From Budorcas taxicolor (Eukaryota; Chordata; Mammalia; Artiodactyla; Bovidae): DNA of 64,000 nt. Each line of letters opens with the position of its first letter. Position 1 is the stretch's first letter. Location of the stretch: contig NC_068915.1 in NCBI RefSeq assembly GCF_023091745.1, forward strand, positions 47,984,001 to 48,048,000, written 5' to 3'. The position numbers and the translations under genes are program-made. Below are positions 11,420 to 22,305 of the stretch, one piece after another. Under the pieces are notes generated by a model that was not told the DNA's origin, made no database searches, and saw only the letters and a program-made list of their open reading frames with translations.

Positions 11420-11894
11420 AATAACTTTGCCAACAAAGGTCTGTCTAGTCAAAGCTATAGTTTTTCCAGTAGTCACGTATGGATGTGAGAACTGGACTAT
11501 AAAGAAAGCTGAGCACTGAAGAATTGATGCTTTTGACTGTGGTGTTGGAGAAGACTCTTGAGAGTCCCTTGGACTGCAAGGACATCCAACCAATCTATCC
11601 TAAAGGAAATCAGTCCTGGATATTCATTGGAGGGACTGATATGAAGTTGAAACTCCAACACTTTGGCTGCCTGATGCAAAGAACTGACTCTTTGGAAAAT
11701 ACTCTGATGCTGAGAGAGATTGAAGGCAGGAGGAGAAAGGGATGACAGAAGATGAGATTGTTGGATGGCATCACCGACTTGATGGACATGAGTTTGAGCA
11801 AGCTCTGGGAGTTGGTGATGGACAGGAAAGCCTTGCCTGCTGCAGTCCATGGGGTTGCAAAGAGTTGGACATGACTCAGCAACTGAACTGAATT
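11420..11894 (+). mobile_element. BovB LINE, 3' fragment
   Basis: About 475 bp of the BovB 3' end: the block from 'tttgccaacaaaggtctg' through the C-terminal coding region to the 'aactgaactgaa' terminus. It is 5'-truncated, the usual outcome of target-primed reverse transcription. Two frames on the plus strand and overlapping minus-strand frames (such as 11497-11850) are remnants or shadows. Confidence 0.93.
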
Positions 11895-12154
11895 CCTGCT
11901 CCTGTGTTCTCCAGAGTTCTACGGTAAGATGTGTAGGGAGATCCAGAGATGTGGCAGTGACATTCCAACCACTGCTGCTGTTCTACAGAAGCACACATTC
12001 CCTCTTCCTCCAGCCACCCTAGAGTTCATGTCTAGGCTGCTTACATGGCCCTCTCACATTTCCTTCTGCAGGTCCTCTAGACCTTGTGCAGTCACAGAGA
12101 GGAAGATTAATTCCAAGTGCACCCACTTATCCACTGACATAATAAATGTAAATG
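11895..12154. other. Unannotated
   Basis: A somewhat more GC-rich patch without a recognised family. Confidence 0.45.
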
Positions 12155-12352
12155 GCCTTTAGATGGAAAAGAATCTGCCTGAAATGCAAGAGACCCAGGT
12201 TCAGTCCCTGGGTCAGGAAGATTCCCTGGAAAAGGAAACGGCAACCCACTCCAGTGTTCTTGCCTGAGAAGTCACACTGACAGAGGCGCCTGGCAGCTAC
12301 AGTTTATTGGGCTGTAGAATCCAACAAGACTGAGCAACTAACACTTTCACTT
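12155..12352 (+). mobile_element. Degraded Bov-tA SINE
   Basis: Head truncated at 'ttagatggaaaagaatctgc'. The body carries several small indels relative to other copies here, and the end is 'gactgagcaactaacacttt'. More diverged than its neighbours, so probably an older insertion. Confidence 0.85.
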
Positions 12353-12534
12353 CATGTCTTCTGACTGTAACATGGCCATTTGGACACTAGCCATGAGTCC
12401 TTTTCCTCTCTGTCTTGTTAGTATATGCAATGCTTTTGTTTTCTTCATTTGGTTATCTCTTTGTCTTTTTTTTTTTCCTCCTTTTGAATTTAGAATTGTG
12501 GCTTTCTGTTTCACTTTTATTCTGACATGTCTGG

Positions 12535-12608
12535 CTTTAGTAAATCATTTATTCATTCATGCAACAAATATTTAATAAAATACACATGTCTGTACTTTAT
12601 ATAGCATT
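12535..12608 (-). repeat. Ancient mammalian repeat, part 1
   Basis: The motif 'attcattcatgcaacaaatatttaat' pieces are typical of old LINE2/MIR-class 3' ends in antisense. The match appears to continue after the Bov-A2 insertion at 12609-12889. Family uncertain. Confidence 0.35.
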
Positions 12609-12889
12609 GGAGAAGACAATGGCACCCCACTCCAGTACTCTTGCCTGGAAAATCTCATGGACAGAGGAGCCTGGTAGGCTGCAGTCCATGGGGTTGCTAA
12701 GAGTCGGGCACGACTGAGCGACTTCACTTTCACTTTCCACTTTCATGCATTGGAAAAGGAAATGGCAACCCACTCCAGTGTTCTTGCCTGGAGAATCCCA
12801 GGGATGGGGGAGCCTGGTGGGCTGCCGTCTATGGGGTTGCACAGAGTCAGATACGACTGAAGTGACTTAGCAGAAGCAGCGGCAGCAGA
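12609..12889 (+). mobile_element. Bov-A2 SINE dimer
   Basis: Two BovB-3'-derived monomers without a tRNA head. The first starts 'ggagaagacaatggcacccc', the linker is 'cactttcatgcattgg', and the second ends 'gactgaagtgacttagcag' followed by an AGC-rich tail. Layout and length (about 280 bp) fit Bov-A2, which is specific to pecoran ruminants. It splits an older repeat. Confidence 0.95.
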
Positions 12890-13150
12890 GAAGCAGAAGG
12901 GAAATAAGAGACTGCTGTCACTGATATGATAGACTATAAAAAGTAAGTCAGTGAAAATTATGATAATTTATGCATGCAATAAATGCCAGTGAGCAAATAA
13001 AATGGCATGAAATGATGGAGACTAAAAAATAGTGAGTGAAGAAAGTATCATCCTTACAGTTTATGGTCAAGAACAGTTTCTACAACAGAAGAAACTGAAT
13101 AAAAACTCTGATGAAGTGAAGGGGTGGGAGCGTGAAATAAACAGAAGATC
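12890..13150 (-). repeat. Ancient mammalian repeat, part 2
   Basis: 'aataaatgccagtgagcaaa' and 'gatgaagtgaaggggtggga' fit, in order, the remainder of the same old family as 12535-12608. Weak support. Confidence 0.3.
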
Positions 13151-14277
13151 ATTGAAATAAACAGGAAAAATAGAGAAAGGTGCTGTGATAGAAAAGAGTT
13201 TAGCTGTCAGAACAAGGAAAAGTTTGTTGAAGAAGAATGACTACATAGAAGTATGGGGATGTTTGAGGATGTTATAAAAAACCTTATGAGACATGAATAA
13301 AAGTTTATGATTTATTTTCAATGAAATTAAGAATTAAAGACTGTTTTAAACAAGGAAGTTCAGGTGGTTGGCTTTAAAATATTACCACCCGCATAGTAGT
13401 CCAGATGAGAAATGATGGTGTCTTAGGCCTAGGTGTTATTAACATTAATAGCAATAGACAGATATTTGCAGCTATTGCTGACATATTTTCCTATGGCTTT
13501 TTGATGACTAGCATTCATCTTTCCATTATACTTTATAATTTCTACATCTTTAAAATGTAGACAAAGATTTTATTTTACATACAGAATGATCAGAGTAAGG
13601 TGTTCAGTTCAGTGGGCCTTCAGAGACCAGTTATTGTGTGGATGGAATATCATTATTTGGGAATGGAGAACATTAACTTTAACAATAGATTAACCGAATT
13701 ATAGACCAGTGAAAGATTGGGTTGTTGAAAAGGGATGAAAGAGTAAGCACTAAAATTGGCCAAATTTATAAAGAAGATAAATAGACTTTGTAATATAATG
13801 ATGCATGACCTTGAAAATGCATACACAATATTTAGCCTTCACATAAAAGATGCTACTGGGAAAACACTTTTTAAATATTTCCACCTTAAACCAAAATAAA
13901 GAACATATCCTAAGACATAAAGTATGATCCCTGTGACTTCTTACTGCTTATGATATAGGATGCAAAACCTCAGCATATATTTGAGGCTCTTTAAAATCTA
14001 TGTTGTGCACCTTATTCCTAACACATGGTCCATGCTTTTGTCTCCCACTTAATTTGTAATTATTCTTTGAATGATAAATTCTTTTGTTGAAAATAACTTA
14101 CCTTTGCTATTATCCCTACTTGAAATATTTCCCTTTTGCTTATCAAACTCTAAAAGTATTATTTAAATATCACTACAAATATCACCTTCCTGTGAGAACT
14201 ACTTTGAGGTTACCAATGACTTTCTTTTCTAAAATCTGATAGCACTTACTGTATATGTTTACTTTAGCAAAGTCAAT
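13151..14277. other. Unannotated AT-rich stretch
   Basis: Nothing recognised. Confidence 0.5.
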
Positions 14278-14553
14278 GGAGAAGGCAATGGCATTCCACT
14301 GCAGTACTCTTGCCTGGAAAATCCCATGGACTGAGGAGCCTAGTGGGCTGCAGTCCATGAGGTAGCTAAGAGTCAGACACGACTGAGTGACTTCTTTCAC
14401 TTTTCATTTTCAAGAACTGGAGAAGAAAATGGCAACCCACTCCAGTGTGCTTGCCTGGAAAATCCTGGAGGCAGGGGAGCCTAGTGGGCTGGCATCTATG
14501 GAGTCGCACAGAGTCGGACATGACTGAAGCGACTTAGTAGCAGCAGCAGCAGT
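14278..14553 (+). mobile_element. Bov-A2 SINE dimer
   Basis: Both monomers are complete, with linker 'cattttcaagaactggagaa' and tail 'agcagcagcagcagt'. Several substitutions mark it as not recent. A short flanking similarity ('aaagtcaat' against 'agagtcaaat') may be a worn target duplication. Confidence 0.95.
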
Positions 14554-15419
14554 AGAGTCAAATTTTTATCTAGATAAGTTTACATATCTGTCTCTTCCAT
14601 TAACTTAGGAGCTGCTTATTGAAACCATTGATATTACTTCTTTATGCACAATGACTATACAATATAGTATAGTCAATAAATATGTGAAGAATTTACTTAA
14701 AATCCTATTTCAGAAGAACAATAATCTAATCCAAAAATTCCAACAGATAAAATGATGTTGTAAGGGAGAAAAAAAATATTTCTTCTATCCTTCTTTGTTC
14801 TTTGTCTGATCTAATAATCAAGTAACACAAAACAGGTTAATGGGAGAAAAAAAAAATTGATTATATCCATACACAAACCCTATAAAAATATGTGACCCAC
14901 AGGCAGGTGATTGAGGCTTATATGCTATCCTGAGATAAGTCAAGAAGCAAATCAGGGTGTGGGACTTCAAAGGAAAAAATTCACAGAACAAATGTTTGAT
15001 ATACACATGTTTTCCATGCCTTGCCATGCAGAAGAGTCTTTCTGATGTAAAAAGAGGTCATCTTTGATAATATTAAGAGCTTCTTCTTGGCACAGACTCT
15101 ATATCCAACTTATTTTAGAAAGTTATGGAGGACTTCTGTTTCTCAGAATAACCAGCCCAAAACAACCCTCATGCCTAAGAGCCACATTTTAGGGTGGCAA
15201 ATTTTGTTTCTCTACAATGCGTAATTTGGACTGAAAGCAGAAAACATCACGTTATATTGTTCCTAGAGTTAACCATTGAAGCAGGCTATTAGTAATTTCA
15301 TGAGGACTACAGTGATGTTTACATGACATACTCCTCTTTTCTAGGTTGTACAAAATAGTGGGAGGATTATGTGCTTTATACATTTTTATTACAGTAATTC
15401 ATCATCATGGAGGCCAAGC
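14554..15419. other. Unresolved stretch, possibly an old LTR or LINE relic
   Basis: From about 14815 to 15230 the sequence has a repeat-like feel (an A-run, then 'ccagcccaaaacaaccctca' and 'agggtggcaaattttgtttc'). I cannot assign a family. Confidence 0.3.
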
Positions 15420-15625
15420 CATGTCTGATATTTTGCTAGTTATTCTCCTGCATTATCTCAATTAATACTGCAGCATCAGTTTAGCTAGACAGTTGCTAAT
15501 TCCATTTTGGAGGGAGAAAATAAAGAAGCTGAGAAAGATTAAACGACTTCCCCAAGATCACACAGCAGGGAGATATAATGTCAGGCCTCAGACCCCAGAG
15601 TTCTTGTCCTTTCCTCTGCATTATC
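15420..15625 (+). repeat. MIR SINE
   Basis: Ordered MIR landmarks: 'attatctcaattaatac', 'gaagctgagaaagattaaac', 'gacttccccaagatcacaca', and a 'tcctttcctctgcattatcc' end. An old mammalian SINE, strongly diverged. Confidence 0.8.
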
Positions 15626-17679
15626 CAACAGAGAGGGATAACACATTGCCTTAGAAAGGGATAGTTGTGCACATAAAGTCTCTATTTTCTGCTCTAAGAA
15701 GCAGAGAGGAGAGCCTGCATGCTCTATTTACCTATGAGCTTGTGATGTTCAGTAGCTGTTAAAAAAGTTTGCTGGTGGCCAACCACTAAGGGGCAGTGAT
15801 ACACAGCGATCAGCTCATTGTGACTCTGAGCAGTGAGTCATGGCAGCTCCAAGTCCATTGCAAGGAAAAGAATTGAATCCTCTTGGTTTTATTTCTCAGT
15901 AGAGAACTGGAGCAGAAACAAAGCAAAACACTTTATCTCCCCCCAGGATCTAGTTATACCTTTTACTAAGACAAACACATCACATTCAATTCTCCTCTCT
16001 CACTGCTGACGAGGGAGAAGAAATACATTCAGAGAACCAACCAGCACAGCCAGATTATTCTCACCCAAAAATAAACCGTGGCTTTGTTTACAGATCCCTT
16101 TCCTGTCTTTACCCACTGTCCTGTGCTCACAGAAGCAAGCAAGATAACACCTAGCAAGAAAAGACGGTCTCTTTTTTTTGTGGCTGAAATTTAAAATATC
16201 AAACGGGCTCTAATGTCTGAATGCTTGGCCTCTAGCAATTAGTGTCTTGGTGACTAATATCCTCCTAGCTCTATTAGTTCCAGATCCTTTGCATTATATC
16301 CTCGGATTTTGCTTTTATGCTAGGCAAGAATGCAGTGAAACTGCTATTATAAAGGTTAAGGGGAAAATCCTTGCACTCTAGTTGACACTCTGTATTGATC
16401 TAGTACAAAATCCAACCATTACTGAGACAGATGGGGGAGCTCTGAGACTCTCAATCCCAAAATTGCATCTGTCGTTGCTGTTGCTGCTGTACATGCTGAC
16501 AATAGCTATAGTCTGAAAAGCAGGGTTTACATGCCTGAAATAAATTGTTTTGATTAGAACCTTTAGGAGAGAAAGTCATAAGGTACAGTTTTATTGACTA
16601 CTTGCCAAACAACACAGACCCATGCACTGTAAGCTTGTTTGGCTCATGTAAGTCAAGTACCAACTAGGATTTTATTTTCTAGGGTTATGGACTTGGAGTA
16701 TAATATATTATCATTTACTTTGAATTATTGCACACATAGTATCTGAGGAAGTGGAATTAATTCTGAACTATTGCTGACCTCTGTGTATATGTTTATTTGT
16801 TTGTTAGTTTGCTTCCTTGTGGTGAATGTATTCTAATTTTTTGTGATAAAGACTGCTTTGATTACTCAGTAATCTATTAAGTGTGTGATCAACAAATTGA
16901 GTTCAAAAGGTGCCGCTGGGCACTAAAAAAATGACTTGTAAAGAGAATATTCATATAACTAGCCATATTAATAATGCCTTTACTCCTTCTCTGCTCTTCT
17001 TCTTCCCTGAAGCATATTTTTTCTCCTGCAGAGAGCTTTCTTTTAATCTGTTGCTGTTTTTCAAAAACAAGACAATTCAGTGCAATCAACCAAACAAAAT
17101 TTGGACAAATTGATGTAAAATGCAAAATGAGGAGCCAACAGGCTTTTTTTTTTTTTTCTGAAGCTGGACCTGTGTTACATTATCTCCTAAGAAAGCAAGT
17201 CATTATGATGCTTTCCCCCCCAAAAAAAAATACATGGAGATGATTATTCTTTCTTAACCTGCTTATATGGGTTTCAAATTTGGCTATTATAAAGATATGA
17301 GCATACACAAAGTTTAGTATAAGTACTACCTGTAATGAAGCCACCTCGTTATGTCTGTTGTGCCTACACAAAAGCAAACGTCTTGCCGAGACTGAAAATT
17401 GTGTATGTATGTTTTCCATACTCACACTTTATGAGAACATAAAGGTAAGGATGGGAATAAAAGGATATCATATATATTATGGCATCTGTTTTTATTACAG
17501 GCACTGTTTTGTGTGTTTTACAGATATTATTTAATTTCATGTCAAATTTAGCACAAAAAATACAACTAACAAACATATACAGCTATGCTTACTAAGTGAG
17601 CTTTGGTTTATCAATCTTCTGGTATTTACTAATTCTACTACATCCTAACTTTGCATCAGATTAATTAATCAACTAATAA

Positions 17680-17850
17680 AATGAATGTAGAACATAATGA
17701 CTTCCCTCTAGGAGTTTATAATCCATTTGAGAGATATGAATCATTGCATTTCATTGTTAGCTAGGAAATGCTAAATGTCAAGTGATTATTAAGGCTGTGT
17801 AATAAGATACCAAGAAGGGCCAGATATTGCTAAATGAATAGAAGAATAAT
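17680..17850 (-). repeat. Possible old LINE2-class remnant
   Basis: 'taggagtttataatccattt' followed by 'gaaatgctaaatgtcaagtg' and 'attaaggctgtg' follows the order of a widespread old mammalian repeat, but identity is low. Confidence 0.3.
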
Positions 17851-18754
17851 TTACTGGATATAACAAATGCCTATTTAAAAAAGGACATGGATTAATTAAA
17901 ATGGCAGCACCAGTATATGAGACTAACATTTGACCAATGGCTGTTCTTATTTCATAAATTATTCTTAATATGTGCTGATACTACCAGATTTTAAAGTGGT
18001 GAGATCGAGGGTCTCAATTTTTAATAACTCATTTGAATGACAAGCTGCATAGCTTTCAATTTATATGCTGTAGGAGAGCTAAAGGTGGAATTAAATCAGC
18101 TAGAATCTGCACCTTGTATGAGGGGGGGCGTTTAGCTCTGCAATAAAGGACCGCAAATCATCATTTTCAACAAGCAAGCTGCATTAGCAGACACTCGCAA
18201 ATGCTAATTGAAAAGTACCTCTCATTATTCTAAATGACATAAACACAGTATTGCTATAACTTATACCATGAACATTGTTATCATCATTATTACTACAAGG
18301 CAGATAAAAAGCTTATTACATGAAAGTGGTAAACATTTCTCTATATGCCAAGAATGCCAGATGTGATTGTATGGGGCTTGCTTAGGTAGACTCTTACCTC
18401 ATTCAGTTATGCTCTGAGAATTTGAGGCTGCTGTAGGCACCAGGAGTAAGTAGTTCTACCACTCTGGGAAGAGTTAAATGCTGTCCCTCTACTCTTAAGC
18501 AGCCGGGAGGGTCATAAGCATTGAGATAAATGCAGCATCATTTATTACCTCTGTCTCTTCCACTGTGCTTTTTAGAGGAAATATTGGCACTTACCTTGCA
18601 ACAGATTTGATCTTCTGTTCTCTGAGGAAATGCTGTCACTGGTATTATTTACTCTCTGAGCAACAAATCCTTGTAAATTATAATGGTTCTCTAGACAACC
18701 ATTTACAAATTTAATCAGGGATGATTTCCTTGCTTTTTTCAATTATTCCTAAAT

Positions 18755-18860
18755 TATATTCAGGCACAGTAATATACTAAGTCCTATACCACATTTATTT
18801 TAGAAATAAGACTACAATAAGCTTCCAATCTAAAAGAAAGGCTACAGATAAGAAGCATCT
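18755..18860 (-). repeat. Possible old LINE2-class remnant
   Basis: 'caggcacagtaatatactaa' followed by 'ataagcttccaatctaa' resembles the same old family. Low confidence. Confidence 0.3.
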
Positions 18861-19034
18861 ATCTGATACCCTATTAAGAAAAATACTACTTCTCATGCCT
18901 TAAACTATATAAGTGATGTGAGATATTCCAAATCATGCTGCATGGCAAGACATTTTATTACTTCCCATAGACAACACACAGCACCCAAATAACCAGTAAT
19001 CAAAAACTACTAACACCAACTAGAGCTTTATCCC

Positions 19035-19265
19035 ACCTTGAAGACAGGCAGACCTAGGTTTGTGTTCTGCCATCACCACCATTTATTAGCTATATACCCA
19101 TGAGAACAGTTTACCTTCCTAGGACTCAATTTCTTCAAATGTAAATGTTAAACACTAATACAGCTCTGACTCAATTATCAGTAAAATTAAGTGATATGAT
19201 AGATATAAATAATATAGAGAAGTCTAGACAGTCAGTAATCAGTACATGTTATAAACAGCTCACCC
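19035..19265 (+). repeat. MIR SINE
   Basis: Landmarks in order: 'agacctaggtttgtgttctg', 'tagctatatacccatgagaa', 'aggactcaatttcttcaaat', then an 'aattaagtgatatgatag' segment and a worn tail. Confidence 0.75.
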
Positions 19266-19881
19266 CTCCTCTATGTTTAAATGAAGCGACTTAGTCTGAA
19301 ATAATTTAAATAATTGCCAAGGATCATATTAATAATTGGAATAGCCTCAGGGTTTGAACATAACTCCAGTTTTGGGTCACTTTCTGTTAAACTTTTGGCT
19401 GCAGCAATTTGTATTACGTAAGACACAGATAGGTAGATATTTCCCTCAGCGTTTTAGTCACTGTTCAGTGGCAATCCTTCCATTTTTGTACTATTTTGTT
19501 CAGGTAAGGATATGGGAGAGGAGTGGCCCATCACTTCATGATATTGCCTTAGAGATTCCAATGACATTTTAGGCTTATCTCAAACTGCTTTTGCACTTGG
19601 ACATGGTGATGTTGGACACTAATGCTGGATGAAGTTGAGCTGCCTCAAAAATCAATACTCAACAAGACTGAGCTGATGTTAATAAGCTAAGTAAAGGACT
19701 CTAGGACAAGGGCCAAGAACAGAGTAGTCTTAAGAAACTGAAAGAATAACATTTTTCTTCAGAAGTAGAACATGAGGAGAAGGCTACAAGTTGTATTTTC
19801 GTATTCTGCTTATCATGCAATCTGGGAGTTAGAAATGGGAGATACCAAAGAAATACATGGCAGGCAGACTGAAAGCTGAAG
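19266..19881. other. Unannotated stretch
   Basis: Nothing recognised. A 72-codon frame at 19354-19572 lacks any signature. Confidence 0.5.
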
Positions 19882-20316
19882 TAGTGAAGTGAAAGTCACT
19901 CAAGCATGTCCGACTCTTTGTGATCCCATGTATTTTGGCCTGCCAGGCTCCTCTGTCCATGGAATTCTCCAGGACAGAATATTGGACTCATTGGAAAAAA
20001 ACACTGATGTTAGGAAAGATTGAAGGCAGGAGAAGAGAATGACAGAGGATGAGATGGTTGGATGGCATTAATGACTTGATGGACATGAGTTTGAGAAAGC
20101 TCTGGAAATTGGTGATGGACGGGGAAGCCTGATGTGCTGCAGTCCATGGGGTTGCAAAGAGTCGGACATGACTGAGGGACTGAACTGAACTGAACTGAGA
20201 ATACTGAAGCGGGTAGCTCTTCCTTTCTCCAGGGGATCTTCCCAACCCAGAGATCAAGCTCATGTCTTCCACATTGCAGGTGGATTCTTTACCATCCGAG
20301 CCACCAGGGAAGCCCA
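19882..20316 (-). mobile_element. Bov-tA SINE split by a BovB fragment
   Basis: The antisense body is present at 19882-19986. The rest of the body and the head follow at about 20200-20316, ending 'gagccaccagggaagccc'. The interruption is a plus-strand BovB tail. Confidence 0.9.
19987..20197 (+). mobile_element. Short BovB 3' end nested in a SINE
   Basis: About 210 bp of the BovB terminus, from 'ctcattggaaaaaaacactg' to repeated 'gaactgaactga'. The flanks 'agaatattgga' (19976-19986) and 'agaatactgaa' (20198-20208) agree at 9 of 11 positions and look like the target duplication, here made of Bov-tA body sequence. Confidence 0.9.
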
Positions 20317-20412
20317 AGGCTGAAAGCTAAGCACACACAAGTAAATATATAAGCCTCTTTTAACTACTAGTCAAAATGGCAACAAATGTATATTAATAAG
20401 TTATAAAAATAC
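20317..20412. other. Short unique spacer
   Basis: No recognised feature between the SINE and the inverted L1. Confidence 0.5.
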
Positions 20413-20425
20413 AAAGATAATTTAT

Positions 20426-20632
20426 CTGTCAGTGGACATCTAAGTTGCTTCCATGTCCTAACTATTGTAAATAATATTGCCATGAACATTGGGGTACATA
20501 TGTCTCTTTCAATTATGATTTTTTTTCAGGGGATATGCCCAATAGTGGAATTGCTGGGTCATATGATAGTTTTAGTCCTAGGTTTTTAAGAAATCCCCAT
20601 ACTGTTCTCCACAGTGACTGTAAAGAAGTTTC
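20426..20632 (-). mobile_element. L1, inverted 5' part
   Basis: Antisense of the L1 segment just after ORF2: read in reverse it contains the 'gcaattccactattgggcat' and 'gttcatggcaatattattta' landmarks. It joins head-on to the sense 3' part at about 20633. Together they make one insertion with the 5' part inverted. Confidence 0.85.
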
Positions 20633-21151
20633 AGCACATACACACAATGAAATAAAACCATAAAACCATAAACCATAAAAAGGAACACATTTGAATCAGT
20701 TCTAGTGAAGTGAATGAACCTAAATGAACCTAGTCTATTATATAGAGTGAAGTGAGTCAGAAAGGAAAAAACAAATTTTATATATTAAGACATATATATG
20801 GGATCTAGAAAAGTGGTACTGATTAGCCTGTTTGCAGAGCAGGAATAGAGATGCAAATAAACAGACTTTGGATCCAATGTGGGAAGCAGAAGATGGGACG
20901 AATTGAGAGAGTAGCATTGAGACATGTACATTACCATGTGTGAAATGAATGGCTAATGGGAAGTTGCTGTATAGTACAGGGAGCTCAACCCAGTGCTTTG
21001 TGACAACCGGGAGGGGTGGGACAGGGTAGGGGTTGGTGGGGAGTTTCAAGAGGGAGGAGACATGTGTATATTTGTGGCTGATTTGCATTGTTGTACAGAA
21101 GCCAACACAATATTGTAAAGCAATTATCTTCCAGTTTAAAATAAATGTTAA
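20633..21151 (+). mobile_element. L1, sense 3' end
   Basis: Continues the L1 from 'cacatacacacaatgaaat' through 'gagtgaagtgagtcagaaag' and the G-rich 3' untranslated region to 'aatattgtaaagcaattatc' and an A-rich tail. The flanks 'aaagataatttat' (20413-20425) and 'aaagataacaatttat' (21152-21167) look like the target duplication of the whole 20426-21151 insertion, allowing for a 3-base indel. Confidence 0.9.
21009..21041 (+). other. G-quadruplex motif in L1 3' region
   Basis: Guanine runs of 3, 4, 3, 3, 4 and 4 with loops of 1-5 bases inside the L1 3' untranslated region. G-rich 3' regions are a known property of mammalian L1. Confidence 0.8.
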
Positions 21152-21167
21152 AAAGATAACAATTTAT

Positions 21168-21602
21168 AATTTGAGTACCTGTGATTGTCCCGAATCTTCT
21201 GAATTTCAAGATTTCAGAAGCCAAATAAGTAAGCTTTTTAGAATAAAAAGAGGCCCCAGTTCAGAAAATATTAAGATGAAAGAATTTATGCAAATAATTC
21301 ATTAGTTTTATTAATAATATGCCACAGTTTGGCATAAGTTAAGTTAGGTGAAATAATAAAATAATCATATTCTATTCCTGGGTCATTAATTTTGTCTGAG
21401 ATTTCATTATGCTTAAATCCCATTTTATTGATTAGGGGAAAAAGGTAATGTTAAATCTTTTCCAAATAAGAAATTATTCAATATATACAGACTTTCAAGT
21501 TTTGAAGTTATTTTGGTAACCTATTAAAAAGTGTATGTTTGTAAGTATGTACTTGGTTATATGTACTCATTAATGCTATTTTGGTATTGAAAGTGGTTTA
21601 TT
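21168..21602. other. Unannotated AT-rich stretch
   Basis: Nothing recognised. Confidence 0.5.
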
Positions 21603-21613
21603 AAAAGATAAAT

Positions 21614-21886
21614 GCTGCTACAGCTAAGTCGCTTCAGTCGTGTCCGACTCTGTGCGACCCCATAGATGGCAGTCCACCAGGCTCCACCGTCCCTGGGATT
21701 TTCCAGGCAAGAACACTGGAGTGGGTTGCCATTTTCTTCTCCAATGCATGAAAGTGAAAAGTGAAAGTGAAGTCACTGAGTTGTGTCCAACTCTCAGCAA
21801 CCCCATGGACTGCAGCCTACGAGGCTCCTCCGTCCATGGGATTTTCCAGGTAAGAGTACTAGAGTGGGGTGCCATTGCCTTCTCCG
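21614..21886 (-). mobile_element. Bov-A2 SINE dimer with intact target duplication
   Basis: Antisense dimer: tail 'gctgctacagctaagtcgct', both monomers, and the end 'gccattgccttctccg'. Flanked by a perfect 11-bp duplication 'aaaagataaat' at 21603-21613 and 21887-21897. The low divergence and perfect duplication suggest a fairly recent insertion. Confidence 0.97.
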
Positions 21887-22219
21887 AAAAGATAAATACC
21901 TATACATAAAAAACAATGGAGTCTCTGATGCATCCCAGTAAATAAATGTTTTAAATTGATATCTAAAACAAAGGAAAAGAAGATGTAAGCCAAATATCAT
22001 CTCATCAGTTGATAAAGACTAAGCCAGAAAAAGTCAGTTAATGTTGGAATTAAGTGGTTCTGCTTAGTAACCCCCAGAATAGAATAAATGTAGCATAAAA
22101 TATATGGTCATATTAATAGATTGGAGTTCTGTGGCCTCTTTACAACTCTTAATGATTCTATATCATAAATTTCACTCTTTTGAAATCTTTGTCTGCATTA
22201 ATACTTATCTTTGTCTACA

Positions 22220-22305
22220 TTAATAAATACTGCATTAATACTACTTAATGCATTATTATTATTATTACTATTATTAATACTGCATTAATAATACTACCTT
22301 GGAAT
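22220..22305. repeat. TTA-rich low-complexity patch
   Basis: Interrupted ATT repeats, with 'aatactgcattaata' occurring twice at its edges. Confidence 0.75.

Larger units (their letters stand above)
15626..19030. other. Repeat-poor unique block
   Basis: This stretch is almost free of ruminant-specific insertions. It holds poly-T (17143-17157), C-run/A-run (about 17213-17230) and weak traces of old LINE2-class sequence at about 17680-17850 and 18755-18860. The subregions 16150-16480 and 18000-18240 are of balanced composition with homeobox-like TAAT motifs, and could be conserved non-coding DNA. There is no exon-like frame. Confidence 0.45.

Noticed and set aside
20738..21088. 116-codon minus-strand frame
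   Set aside because: Antisense to the L1 3' UTR.
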